A stretch of 64,000 nt of DNA from Morchella semilibera (taxonomy: Eukaryota > Ascomycota > Pezizomycetes > Pezizales > Morchellaceae), in the NCBI GenBank assembly GCA_009192285.1, contig CM018604.1, forward strand, positions 3,348,001 through 3,412,000. Direction: 5' to 3'. Each line of letters opens with the position of its first letter. The stretch's first letter is position 1. Positions 1-11,268 of this stretch are shown in pieces. Under the pieces are notes generated by a model. It was not told the DNA's origin. It was given only the letters and a program-made list of their open reading frames with translations, and ran no database searches. Position numbers and translations under genes: made by a program.

Positions 1-657
1 CGACGCTAGGGAGGATTAACTCCTATTCCTGGTGGCATGAAAGAGAGTTATTACTAGGTCTGATTTCCCTTGTAGCTAGTATTTCTAGCCTTTACACGTC
101 TCATGCTTACCCCATTAACAGGCCGGATATCACAAACACATACCTGTTTACGCATTTTGTACTGGCGGTGGCCCCGGATTGAGTAGGAAATAAAAGGATG
201 GTGTGTTTCGATGTTTGCGTGTAATGAAGTATAGCCAGGTCAGTCTGTCACATATTTCTGAGATATTATTTCGTTGTAGTGAGGCTTGGAGATAAGGTTG
301 GTACAAACTGACAAGCGGGCGATCAGGGTAAGTTTAAATTAAGTAGTTAGATGGTGGGGCTTGCACTCTCTGGGTCACCCATCTTCACCTGAATCTTATC
401 CGCTCCCACTTTAAGTCACCTTACAAGCCACGTCGGTCAATATCTTGACATAAGGAACAAATCCTCGAAATAAGTAACCCACGGGGAACCCTGACCAAAT
501 AGGCAGAAAGGTCACCAACCAGTTAGAATTGTCCTGCAGCAGACAGCACCACCACTTCCGTTACCTCAACCGTACGCTCCTGACATCTACGCGTCGCCAA
601 ACCACATCACAACCCCCCCCCCCCCCACCGTCCCTACCACCATTTAAGCAGTACATC
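1..657. other. Upstream intergenic region of the first gene
   Basis: No gene is supported here. The last 50 bases before the ATG at 658 are pyrimidine-rich and hold a run of about 14 C (613-626), which fits a fungal promoter or 5' leader. Short open frames opposite this stretch come from the low-complexity C run. Confidence 0.5.
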
Positions 658-1774
658 ATGCCGCCCGCTACTCTGATAAGACAGGTAACCCGCAACAAGG
701 CGTTCATCCCATACCCCATCGAGATCACCCGCCTCGGTAAAGCCTTCACCAATGTCACCGATGAAATTGCCGCCGTCGTCCAGTCAAACTCAGATATCCG
801 TCACAAATACCACATATCCGTTCTCAAGCGCGACCTCTTTAACAGGATGCTCATTGATATCAACTCCAAGCATCAAGCCTCAGGTGCCAATCTGTTCTCT
901 GGGGATGCGGGTGAAGATATCGAGTACGCCCTCTTCTATCGCCGTAAGCACCAGGAGGAGGTCGAACAGCGCCACGCCGTCACTGAGCAGCTGGACAAGG
1001 AGTTCAGGGAGAGTATTGACAAGAGGCAGGGCATCGTTTATGACCTCGTTGGCTTCAACTTCCAAGCGACTCAGGTGGATATACTGATGAGGGCAGCCGC
1101 AGATGACGATGATACTATAAGGGGGATGATGGCCGATATGGACGGAGTAGATTTGAGTGGGGGGCCTTTGAGGTGTGGGCTAGACTCCTCTCGCCCCGAT
1201 GACCCCATCCCGCCATATACCAGACAGCAGCGCAATGCATTCGCGAAAGGACTGGAGGGCATGCAGGCGCAGACCATGCGTTGGTTTGCACTCCTGAAGA
1301 GTAGGGGCTACCAGGGAAATGGTGGCATTATCCAATTCATGGCGGTCCTCTTGGGGAAAGATAAGAAGGACTTTGAGATCGTGAACATGGGCGGTGAACA
1401 AAAGAGTCATGAGGAGGCAATAGAGGTCGAATACTCGATGGAGAGACTCATCGATATCTACGTCATGTTGGAGAAGGAGGAAGTGAAGCTGTGGAGGGTC
1501 TCGTGCAGGTATTACAAGCAGGAGGGTGACGATGTGGACCCGAAGAACCATGTTCGGCCGCTTGACTGGAAATCCCTAATCAATGTTAAGGATATGGTAG
1601 GTGTCTAGAGAAATATCTACAAGAGTAAGCAGATTAAACGCACGAAAATGTCCGTACATTACTAACGGTCTTTAGGTTGCTCGCGCTTTGTACATTGTTG
1701 CCCGGAAGCTTCAGCTACAGAATCATTCTTACCCACAATCTGTATCCCCTCCAAAAAAGTCAGCTGCGTTTTAA
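658..1774 (+). CDS. Hypothetical protein, 345 aa, two exons
   Basis: I do not recognise the family. Exon 1 is 658-1596 and exon 2 is 1676-1774. The intron (1597-1675, 79 nt) has a GTAGGT donor, a TACTAAC branch site and a TTTAG acceptor. Splicing replaces an early stop with 32 further codons (VARALYIVARKLQLQ...), and the joined length is a multiple of three. The start is the first ATG (MPPATLIRQV); the frame is open further upstream but without ATG. The protein is charged and mostly helical in character: an acidic/basic stretch at about 95-130, a DDDD patch near residue 146, and a motif GNGGIIQFMAVLLGKDKKDF around 220-240. No signal peptide, membrane segment or zinc motif is visible. The neighbours downstream are also spliced orphans on the same strand. 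Confidence 0.75.
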
Positions 1775-2769
1775 AAAATCACAAGTTACATAGTAAAAAG
1801 ATAAACTTTGAATTCTCGTGATCAAACTATCGCTTCTAATGCCATCTTTGAGTGATTTCTGGCGGGTGTTGGTTAGCTCTTTTTTGTTCCTGTGAGAGGA
1901 TCTTGCTTGATTATTTATGCCAGAAACTGGGGGGAGACTTCGACATGGGTTATATAGATGCTGGGCATGGCAGGAATGGCAGCGCCATAAGCGGGGGATG
2001 GGCCAATCAGTAATAGGATCTAATGGACCTAGTATTGAAAATAAGCAGATTAGTTAATAGAACGTACTATGCTGTAGAGACCCCAAACTGCCTTAAACGT
2101 AGAAGTCTAAACAAACAGAGTTCTATATTGAACTGCAAACAACTGGCTGCCTCTGCATACTTGGATAGCGGGAGATGATTTATTTAATTGTCATGGAGTT
2201 TGCTTTTCTAAGAAAAGCTTTGAGGCACTATACATGTAGGATACAAGTCTGGTGCGGAATCAAGGGCAACCAACTTTCTTAATTCCTCAAGGAGAGAAAG
2301 GGTCACAACAAGAGGCCGAAGGGAGAGAAAGCAGCGAAACCACCGTGGTGCACCATTCAGGACACAGTAAACTTTGATCGGAGCACTCCCTACGACAAGG
2401 GAGAGATGTATGAACATCTAACCTTCGTCTTTTGCCCACAATTTTGACCCTTCATTCTACACTGCAAACACACCCTTGGGAACCCCGAGAGAGTCAACGC
2501 AAAGTTTAGCTCAAATGTTAGGGTATGAGGAAAGCCTGCGATTAATACATCATTCTACCTCTACACTTCCTATGTGTGGATGGGTTGATGGGAACGAGCG
2601 AGAGCCGAAGAGACTCTACTGGAGGTGGCCGCCAAGCGTTTCATATCATAGCGTTCATGGGCCGTCCTCCCTATAGTTCACAGGCACCTCGAGATTCCCA
2701 CTCCTTTACTCACACACTGATTCCCCTTCTACCAACAACTACCAACAGAGCCAGACTCTACAACCTAAG
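1775..2769. other. Intergenic region
   Basis: AT-rich at first, then mixed composition. Small open frames on both strands (for example 2208-2417 minus) have no splice structure or domain support, so I see no gene. The bases just before 2770 are CA-rich and probably the 5' leader of the next gene. Confidence 0.4.
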
Positions 2770-3934
2770 ATGCACCAGCAGCGTCCCCCCGTCACTGCGG
2801 CCAGCGTAGCCCCTGCGTACTCATCACCCCAGGATGCCCCAAAGAGCGCCAACCCTACCCCCACCCATAGAGCATCTGGGGACCCAATAATCAAACGCGA
2901 CCCCGAGGCCCTCTATCTATCACCCTCTTGGCTTAAGCTCATGATCCTTGATATACATGGCGGCAATAAACCCTTGCGATGGCCAACTGAGCGGCGTATC
3001 CTATCGTCGCTGAACCATATTCTAAGAACTATTGGGTACGAGGCATTCACGCATTCTATCAATCTACTAGGGCACGATGTCCCGCACTTGGTATGTTCCT
3101 CATCTACCCATCTCTTGGAATGTTCACTAATTCTAATCCGTCAGATCACTGCGAGTGGGAACTGCAGAGGATTCTGGATTGATATACGGTCGATGGTGGA
3201 GGCTGGTGTACGTCTACCGCTAATCTTCCTCCCTCAAAAGCTACCACTAATATTAGCAGGGTTGGAATCTCCGTATGGTCTTATCGGACGGAGATACCAT
3301 CTTCCTCGGGTTAGAGCAAGTAGTGCGTTCCCTTCCATTGCCTCCCCCCCCCCCCCCTGACGCCCCTTTCACCTTTTTGGGGGTTGCTGCTAACCTGTGC
3401 TCGTAGCAAATAACAAAAGGGGCCGCAACAAGAATGGCCTCCGGCGATTCAATCATGGTCAGCTATCAGGTCCCCAGTGCTGTCGACCTGATCCGTCGCA
3501 TGCCAAAGAAGCTACACCCGCGTGTCCGCCAACTGAAACGAGTCATTAGTAGGCCTATACATGCAAAAGTCAAATGGCATGGTAAAATAATCAACACACT
3601 TGACCCCGCCTCATGGGCTGACACGACTTATCTCGGGATGGCTATCGACCCCTCATTTCGGGGTATTCAGGCGCAGCGTAACAAGGCGAAGGCAAAGGCG
3701 AAGGAATATCTCAGGATCTCGAGAAAGATATTGGGACTGAAGATAGACAGGTACGAGGATTGGGGGAGATCGCATCCACTTCACCCGACGTTGAGCAAAT
3801 GCATTGTTAAGTACCGCATTATGGAGCACCAGATGCAGCTTATGGATTGCGAGGAACAGCCTACACCGGGACAAGAGCCACCTGGAGGAGTAAAAGAGGA
3901 ACCGCTGGTCCTTGATGACTGCCGTGGGTGTTGA
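2770..3934 (+). CDS. Hypothetical protein, 323 aa, four exons
   Basis: No family recognised. My exons are 2770-3090, 3145-3207, 3260-3319 and 3407-3934. Introns of 54, 52 and 87 nt have GTATGT, GTACGT and GTAGTG donors, CTAAT/CTAAC branch sites and CAG, CAG and TAG acceptors. All junctions are in phase and the total is 324 codons. The N-terminal 45 residues are Pro/Ser/Ala-rich and probably disordered. A more globular middle follows (PSWLKLMILDIHGG, then FWIDIRSMVEAGGWNLRMVL). The C-terminal half is basic, with an Ala/Lys run (NKAKAKAKEYL). The tail is Pro/Glu-rich and ends DDCRGC. The third intron contains a C-run of about 15. A reading without the first splice is possible because that intron is 54 nt and has no stop, but its borders are canonical. 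Confidence 0.75.
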
Positions 3935-5589
3935 GAAGCAACAGGTGGCCCTCGTATGTTGGGATTGGTGCTTGAGCGATAGGCATTGGAAGGCGGCACC
4001 TACCAGGAGTATTTAATTTTTGTTTTGTATTATTTGTACCATACATGGATGGTTGAGAAAGGGGTGTAAGAATCCAATGACCTTTGCCTTTCGGAGGTCG
4101 TGTATACCTTGATATTTGATTACCGGTACATGCCACTCGCTCTCCCTCAGCTCGGACATTTTGAATAGGTACTTCATCTACACCTCGTATGCGGTACAAC
4201 CTAAGTGAGACTAAGCTATACAACCGCTACTCACCAACTACCTGTCACTTGAAATCGTTGCAATCAAAGATAGGTGCTGCTCCAGCACAGTTAACCATTG
4301 TGTCTAGGACTATGTCCGGTATACATATATGCTACGGCTGTATATATGTAAGTAGATGAGATACCTCTCCTGTACCAAATACTGATTGGGGAGGTGGTTC
4401 GGAAATTGGTGTTAGCAGGCAAGGATTGCATGCCTACTCTCCTTCTACCGCAATCGAACTTTGTTGGTTTGCGGTGGTCCCTAGGGGGGTGTTTTCTTTG
4501 GTGCGATTTTAATCACTTCTGGGATCAGACTTCCTTACCACAAATGAGAAACAAGGGGAGCCTTTGGGGCAGAGTGCTAGATATGGATCGGCAGGTTAAT
4601 TTGCTCCGGTATTCTACCTCCGCAACCCTCGAGGTTTTTATTGCTGCCTTATTTATCAACCTCACTTAGTTAACCCTAACTTTGACTCTAGCCGCGAAGA
4701 ACTTCGACAGTGAGCAGGGAAAATGGGAAAAAAATTGGTGAATGAGAAATTCTCTGGTAAAAGATACTCACGCCCTGCACCTGCAGTGTTCGACATAAAT
4801 GTGTTTGTCTACAATCTTAGTCTATCCTTGTGCGGCAATGTTTAAAAAAACGTGGTAAACCATGACTGTAAAGAACGCATTTACCAACCCGCAGGTTGCT
4901 TTTGAACATGTGCATGTTTTGGATTTGAGTAGCCCTGATTATACGTAACTCTAAAGCCCTTGTGGACAGATTGTCTTTAAAAAAGTTTCAAATGAGGCGA
5001 ATTGTTCTTCCACAGGTCGTTGATTAAGTTGAGCTGTTGCACCTAATTTTGATACATGACACCAGCATTCGCCATTTCACTTTCTGTATAATGTATCCTC
5101 TAGTTCGATAACGTGTGACAGTGTGCCGGAGGGGGCCTTTGATATGAATCTAGAACAATATTCCCATCACTAGGACTGATTTATTAATGAAGCTGTGCTC
5201 TACGAGGACTTGCGTTTGATAACTCAAGGCCCAACACTCATCGTCACACCATCAACAGGATCCTGCCCCATAATATTTGGAGGTGAGTACATGTAGTTGA
5301 CCTCTGAAAACCTGAATATTGAGAGATCTAATCGCCATGATTCAAAACATACCGCACTATCTACTGTAGTCCATGCTCTCGTTATTAACGTGGGTGAGAA
5401 AATAGGTGCTCCAGGTATCCAAGCTACAATGGGGATGCATGAGGCTGCCTTTGCAGTTATCTCAACGTTCCATCTGCTCTTCTAGCAACCGCGTACCCAA
5501 ACCCGAGCCCCCAAACCCGTGTCTCGCTCTCTTCCCACCACATGTCCCCCGATCTTCAACAACTCAAGTATCTACCAATACCCATTATC
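3935..5589. other. Intergenic region
   Basis: Low coding signal. Open frames at 4394-4669 (plus) and 3861-4223 (minus) have no splice sites or motifs that make a gene model. The last 130 bases (5470-5589) are pyrimidine- and CA-rich and lead into the next start. Confidence 0.4.
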
Positions 5590-7265
5590 ATGTCTGACCC
5601 TCGCTTTTCTGCTCATCTCAACGAAATGCCAGCCAGCATGAATGCGCGAGGTATGAATCCAGGGCCTCAAATACCCCATCCGCTGGCCCAGCAGTATAGC
5701 TAATATTCCCACAGAATTCTGGGATCGGAATGTAGCCTACAAGAGCCAACCTAGTATGGAGCCTAAAACATCTCTAAGCGAGGACCCAGAGACTGCAGAG
5801 GACGAGAACACGACGATAAACGGTACCGTAGTTTCTGGCTTGGGGCCCCGATACAGTCCATGACTAACAGGCGTGTAGTGACTTTGAACACTACCCAAAT
5901 TCAACCAACCCATCCGTTGGAGACTATACATGAAGGACAGAACTGCAAGGTTTCGTTCACCCTGGAAGGCCCAAGGAAAAAGAGAAAGGGACACTCAAGA
6001 AATAATGGTATGTTCATGATCGTCTGGCCCTTCCTCGATCTGCTATTGACTTTACTTAGTAACCTGGGATCCGCTCCTCGAGGGCAAGGCAAATCCATCA
6101 GATGCCGACTTCCCGCTAACGGGATCCTCCTACACTATTATCTCGCCCTCCTCACCGGAGGGAGACGGCCAAAGCTGTAATACTCCAAGCCTAACCACAT
6201 ATCGAGAGGTTGAAATGAGGCTCGATAATGAGTGTAGGGTGCACGAGGACTTTTCCTTCGACATGCAGGAATGCAATCAGAATATGACCGATGAAATCCA
6301 GATCCTACATCAAGAGGTCGTTGAAAGTGAAGGCTCACCAATATCAGGGGGGGAGGGATCTAATACCGACTCTGATCCAATCAGCTTAGAATTTTACTAC
6401 TACAATGTAGAAGAACCTGAGTACCGCGTTGCTCCGATATGCGACGAGCAGCTCTTGGACTGCTTTCGATTTATTGCGGACCACATGGGAACCGGGATCT
6501 TCATGTATTGCATAGCTCAAGGCGACGGGAGGTTCGAGAAACTAGTATGTAGCCAACCCCGAATGCTAAAGGCCGGGTATTAATAACGCTCGTTCAGACA
6601 CAAGGTCACTTCGGTTGTGGGAAGATTTGGATGCACATTAAACGACACCTGGAAGAAGAGGTCAGTGGTCTATGCACTCGTATCTCCCGCCGCTAACAGC
6701 CCTCCTGCCCACAGCGCTGGTCAATACGGCACGTTGACTTCAACGGCATGGAATGTTGGATTGGGCTGCTCTACTCGGTAACCTACCCTCCCCCCCATCC
6801 CCCGCGACACCAATCAACACACCAATATTGATTTGTTCATTCACTTAGAGAAGGAGAGAGTCGCGTAAATATGTCAAATACGCCCCTCGCGACCGCTTTC
6901 TTCGGGAGCGTTTCTATGTTGAACACGATATCCTCTTGAGTCATACAGTGAAATGGAAAAACATCAAGGAAGCTACAGAACCAGAGTTTCAACGTGACGA
7001 TGTACGATTCTTCGCCGATAAGCAAACTCAGACAATCAATGGAGTCACAGTTGAGGTTGGCGAGTTGAAGTTCAGGATGTTTAATTCTGAGGTAGAGGAT
7101 CCAGCTGGCCATTTGGATAACGGCCGGTTTCTGTTAGGTAAAAATATTCGGAAGATCAAAAACAAAAGGTATCTTCCAGATGATGCTCGCAGAAAGATTT
7201 GTCTGGAGGAGGAGAGGTTTTTCATGGTTGAGGAGCGCATGTCCGATCCCAATCTAATCTTTTGA
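5590..7265 (+). CDS. Hypothetical protein, 441 aa, seven exons
   Basis: The function is not recognised, but the gene model is strong. Exons: 5590-5650, 5715-5821, 5878-6007, 6060-6544, 6598-6660, 6715-6777, 6849-7265. All six introns are 52-71 nt, start with GT, end with AG, and most have a CTAAT/CTAAC/CTGAC-like branch site. The exons sum to exactly 442 codons with no internal stop. Start: MSDPRFSAHLNEMPASMNAR. The first third is acidic and Ser/Thr-rich (SEDPETAEDEN), then basic (GPRKKRKG). The middle is acidic and Ser-rich, followed by a Tyr-rich patch (LEFYYYNVEEPEYR). The C-terminal 140 residues are compact and charged (VKYAPRDRFLRERFYVEHDI; VKWKNIKEATEPEFQRDDVR). There are no cysteine clusters, signal peptide or membrane helices. 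KKRKG could act in nuclear import. Confidence 0.8.
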
Positions 7266-9124
7266 GTGATAAAGGGTATTAGGGATCCCAAGAAGGGGGC
7301 TAATATGGTAATACGTGTGATCGGGATGGTAGATTTTGCGACTTTGGTCATCTTTTGGTTGTATGCTGAATATAAGTACACGTCGGTTTATAAGACATGT
7401 ATCAATATAGCGGCTAGGTCCAAGGCAATGCTCCCTATAACGACGATTCAATTCTTATGTAATGAATTTCTCTCCTGATTTATGCATGGTCTTTTGGGGG
7501 TTCTTGCCGTTCACTAAGCCACCCATTACACATGATTCCCCTCTGTACTTATTCTCCACAATCTTCTCCCTCCCCACTAGTGTAGGAACGATACATTGAC
7601 CGAATGATTTAGATGGATAGTAATTCCCGGGGGGGGTTGATTAATCTTGTTTTTTGTATCTTGTTAAAGCATATCTCATGTCTCTTTCCTTTAAATCTAT
7701 CTGGAATGGGGAATGCCATGTCTTTGCTCAATAGCTACACAGGAGATTCAGAAAAACTAATATTGGGGGGAAGAAGCATGTGCAAACCCTCTTGAGGGAT
7801 CCTGGGTAGTGAAGGAGAGTGAAATGGGGATTCATGGTATCATACCTGTGAGGACGGGGATGGGTGTCAAAATAGGCCATGCCTACCCAGCACCTCAGCC
7901 ATGCGGCAGGCGGCTCCGGGGACCTTCGGAGTTCTATATTGATCAAAACCGCCTAAATAGGTTTAAGTCCAGGCCAGCGACAAAAAAGTCGCTATTACTT
8001 GAGAAATCTGATGACTTCGGGGTATATGAGCATAACATAAATAAATAAGTTTGTTGGGGGTGTTGGGGGGGTGTCAGGCACAAATATATAGGTGCTAGAA
8101 TTGCAAATCAACTAGAACAGGCTTGGAGTAGGTTCTTTGCTCTAGGTCCCAGTAGAGGTACCGTTGTGGAAAGGATAGGCAAGTTTATTGAAACAGGAAA
8201 ATGACAATAATATGCTTACTTTCAGATAGTGTTCCCCATGAGCCAATTCGGGGCGGGCCTAGGGCCATAGGTTTTTCTAGTCTTGTCTCATGGGGGTAGC
8301 GCCCCCAAATGATCGCATGGGTTGAGGGATTCTCTAGAGGTATTAGAAGGCCATGCCGCTGGCTGGGAAGGGCTTAAAAGCCAGCAACGATCTGTAGTTC
8401 AGAATTAGTCAATATCATAAATCGAGAGCCCGCGGCTAGGGATGATTCAGGTAATATATCTATAGCCATGACAAACTTTGGCGGGCTCGAGACAGTTGTT
8501 AGCACAATTGACGGAGTCTAGAGCAGGCTCGTCTCATGTGTTCCTCAGTCCCATGCGCCCATGCCCCCTGCCCCGAGCCAACCTTGTGAGCCGGTTCAAG
8601 AAGTGTGGAAACATTCCGTGGATTTAAATTTGAGGCAATAGAGGGTCACAGGCTGCGGGATACATACACCTGACAGGCTCCACACGATTTACTCCTTGCT
8701 TTAACCGTCACTTTCGTGAATTCGGCCACCCACACCCACTATGGCAGGCTGCCATTTTAGTATTGTAGTGTTCCCGGAATCCGGGCTTCTGCGGAGGGTC
8801 TGGTATGATAGTCGCATATAGAGTGCCTCAGTCAATATTAATCAGTCTACTGGAAAGCATGGCGGGCTAATTATATCTTCTGAAAAGGGTGTCTTCTAAA
8901 TGCCATCGTAAGTTACACTCCACACGTGAGCTACGGGTCTCTCACTCACCCCGCAACAGCCTGCATTCATTGCACACGCCCCATCACCCACACACCACGA
9001 CAGAGAGGGATCGACTAGGTACTCCTTGCCCTATGACCAGCAACCATCAGCATCACAGCCCAGCAAACTCTTTCAGTTTGAAGTAAGTTCGACAAAGCAG
9101 CACATTGCTACTAGTTTGTTCCTA
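7266..9124. other. Intergenic region
   Basis: No gene model is supported. Small frames at 7266-7478 and 7809-8048 follow directly after the previous stop but lack motifs or matching splice sites. The 3' part (8900-9100) is CA-rich and probably contains the 5' leader of the gene at 9125, including a good GTAAGT donor at 9083 that may mark a leader intron. Confidence 0.4.
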
Positions 9125-11268
9125 ATGCATCACCCCAACCTGAAATCTGATTTTCCGGTGTCGCCCACATTAGGTGGGCAGGCCGGTTTCCTGATGGACT
9201 TCATCAATATGCCATCACCTCCACAATCAGAGGCACCACAAGCCACAGCCCTTGAGGAATCTCACATTACCTCGCGAGATGCTCCCGACGTACTGGAACC
9301 CGGGATCGAAGGGGCCGCTAATTCACCAACCCTTGTCACCCAGCCTGAGGGCATGAGTGGGATCCCACCACTTGTTAAACTTGCACAGGGCGTTATATTG
9401 GCTGAAAGAGCTAGTATATTTGGTTCTTCTGTTGTCCGAGGGCGGGGCAGTGTTGAATCGTTGCGGAAGCGTCTCGCTCAGCCACCATCCCTTGACTGTC
9501 TACCGGAGGACGGGGCGCATACCAATAGTCTTGAAATCGAGATTATAGAAATGAGTGGGGACAACGGCAAGGGAAAATATTGGCCAACCGAAATGGTCAT
9601 TCCTGAGCTCTTCAGCATTATTGAGGTCTTGGATAAGGAAGAGATACGGGATGTCGCTACCAGATTAAATGACGGGTGCGGCCAAATGGTATGCCTTGAC
9701 TACACTCTGCCACCCCACGCCAATAACCCTTGCGCAAAGCTAATTGCTGGTGAGGATAACAGGAAGAGCCGACTGCGGAGATATCAAATGTCGAGAAAAT
9801 AAAGACCGTTGTCAGAAAAAGGGTATATTACTACATAGAGCAATCTGTACTCTCCCGTTATGGTAAGCTAATTCTGCCTCTAGGGATTTGAGATTACAGG
9901 GTTTATCCAAAGCGAAAAAGACAATAAAATTCAACTGTCTCTTCTCAAGAGGGTAAGCCACCTTTCTAGTGCAGTTGACTAACCTGTCCATCACTAACGC
10001 ATCACATATATCTGATCAGGAATCCTTCGGGGTCCTGAAATCAATTCCATCATCGCCCCCCCACCCTCCTGCGCTGAGCGGTGACGTTTTGCCCCCTTCA
10101 AAACCGCCCCCATCTGGCGTTCCCACTGCCACCATCATACCAGGAAAGGGGCTGTTCGGCCCAAGGATACGCAATAGCGTCACAATGTCAAACCTCCGTG
10201 CCGCTGCCCGCGATAACAACGTCTCTACTCCTTTGTACCCTTCTCTCAAAAGGACTTTGCGTGCTTCTGCTAGCAACGGAACCCTTCTGGAGGCACAGAC
10301 CACTCCACGTACAGTCCAGCCATCACCTGCCGTTTCCAAAACATCCAAAGGGCTCTCCCCGCGCAAGGATACCAAACCCATGATGCGTAAAACTCCGGCA
10401 CCTAACGTGGGCTCTCCTTCTAGGAACAATCACAACAACAAACTTACAAAGGAAAATCTCCTTCTCCAGGAGCAATTAGGGGCTTTGGATATCAATAAAC
10501 ACCGTGAGGATATTGATATCCAACGTACCAAGGCGCTCGATAGAACGCTAAAGGTGGGGAGAGACCTGTTGAGGAAGGTTGACAAGGACAATGCCGAGTT
10601 TCGTGCACAACTGGCCGGAAGGCCCCCTACAGCGGGTGTCGCGGGACCTAAAGAAACCAAAAAAAAACAAGAACCCCGATCGGGGTACCCCCCAGCCCAT
10701 GGAAGAAAATGTTTCCGAGTATGTGGAAGAGGGGGTCCCTAAAGGCTTTTTCCGCGCCAGTTCAGTAGCCGTTCCCAAGTCCCAAGCAATGAGGACTTCT
10801 GCTGGCGACGGCTCTCGTGCCGGACCGACTTCTCGCAGGAAGCTGTTGACCAGCTATGAGAGGGATCACCGAGCACCTCTTGAGCGTAGTCACAGAGTTT
10901 ATCCTCCAAGCGACCCTCGTTCACTTTATTCATCCCCTGAGAGACAGGATCCCGTCGGCCGCCCGAACCTACGTCCGGCTTCTAGTATGGCCAATATGCG
11001 TGCAGGAAGTAGAGAGGCGGCCAGGGGGCCGACTGGTCACTCTTCTACTCAGCCTGGCCTTACCCGTTACCGGAGTTTCCCCACCTTGCATGCAGCAGCA
11101 AACCCGGTTGCTTCAAAGGAAGGCGGGCTTTGTACTACCACCGAGACCGCTCGCAAAAACGGTGTCCTTTCTAGGCCGAACACATCGCAGAGCAACAAGC
11201 AGAAGCATCCACCGATTGTCGCAAAGAAACCCGCTGGGAGCTTCGGGAGGGAAATGAAGTGGTCCTAG
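9125..11268 (+). CDS. Hypothetical Ser/Pro/Arg-rich protein with coiled coil, about 655 aa
   Basis: No family recognised. Exons I can join: 9125-9688, 9763-9862, 9900-9952, then 10020 onward. Introns are 74, 37 and 67 nt; the 37-nt one (9863-9899) is needed to avoid a stop and keeps phase. The second and third exons encode a helical block (VEKIKTVVRKRVYYYIEQ, then GFIQSEKDNKIQLSLLKR). Exon 4 starts with Pro-rich disorder, then a coiled-coil-like stretch (10440-10620: LTKENLLLQEQLGALDINK to RDLLRKVDKDNAEFRAQL). After a run of nine A (10659-10667) the reading frame must shift by one base to continue into an Arg/Ser/Pro-rich tail ending at 11268. That tail has clear coding character (basic, Ser-rich, no stops), so the break is either an indel in the A run or a shift during expression. 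The start could instead lie at 9033 with a leader intron. Confidence 0.65.
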
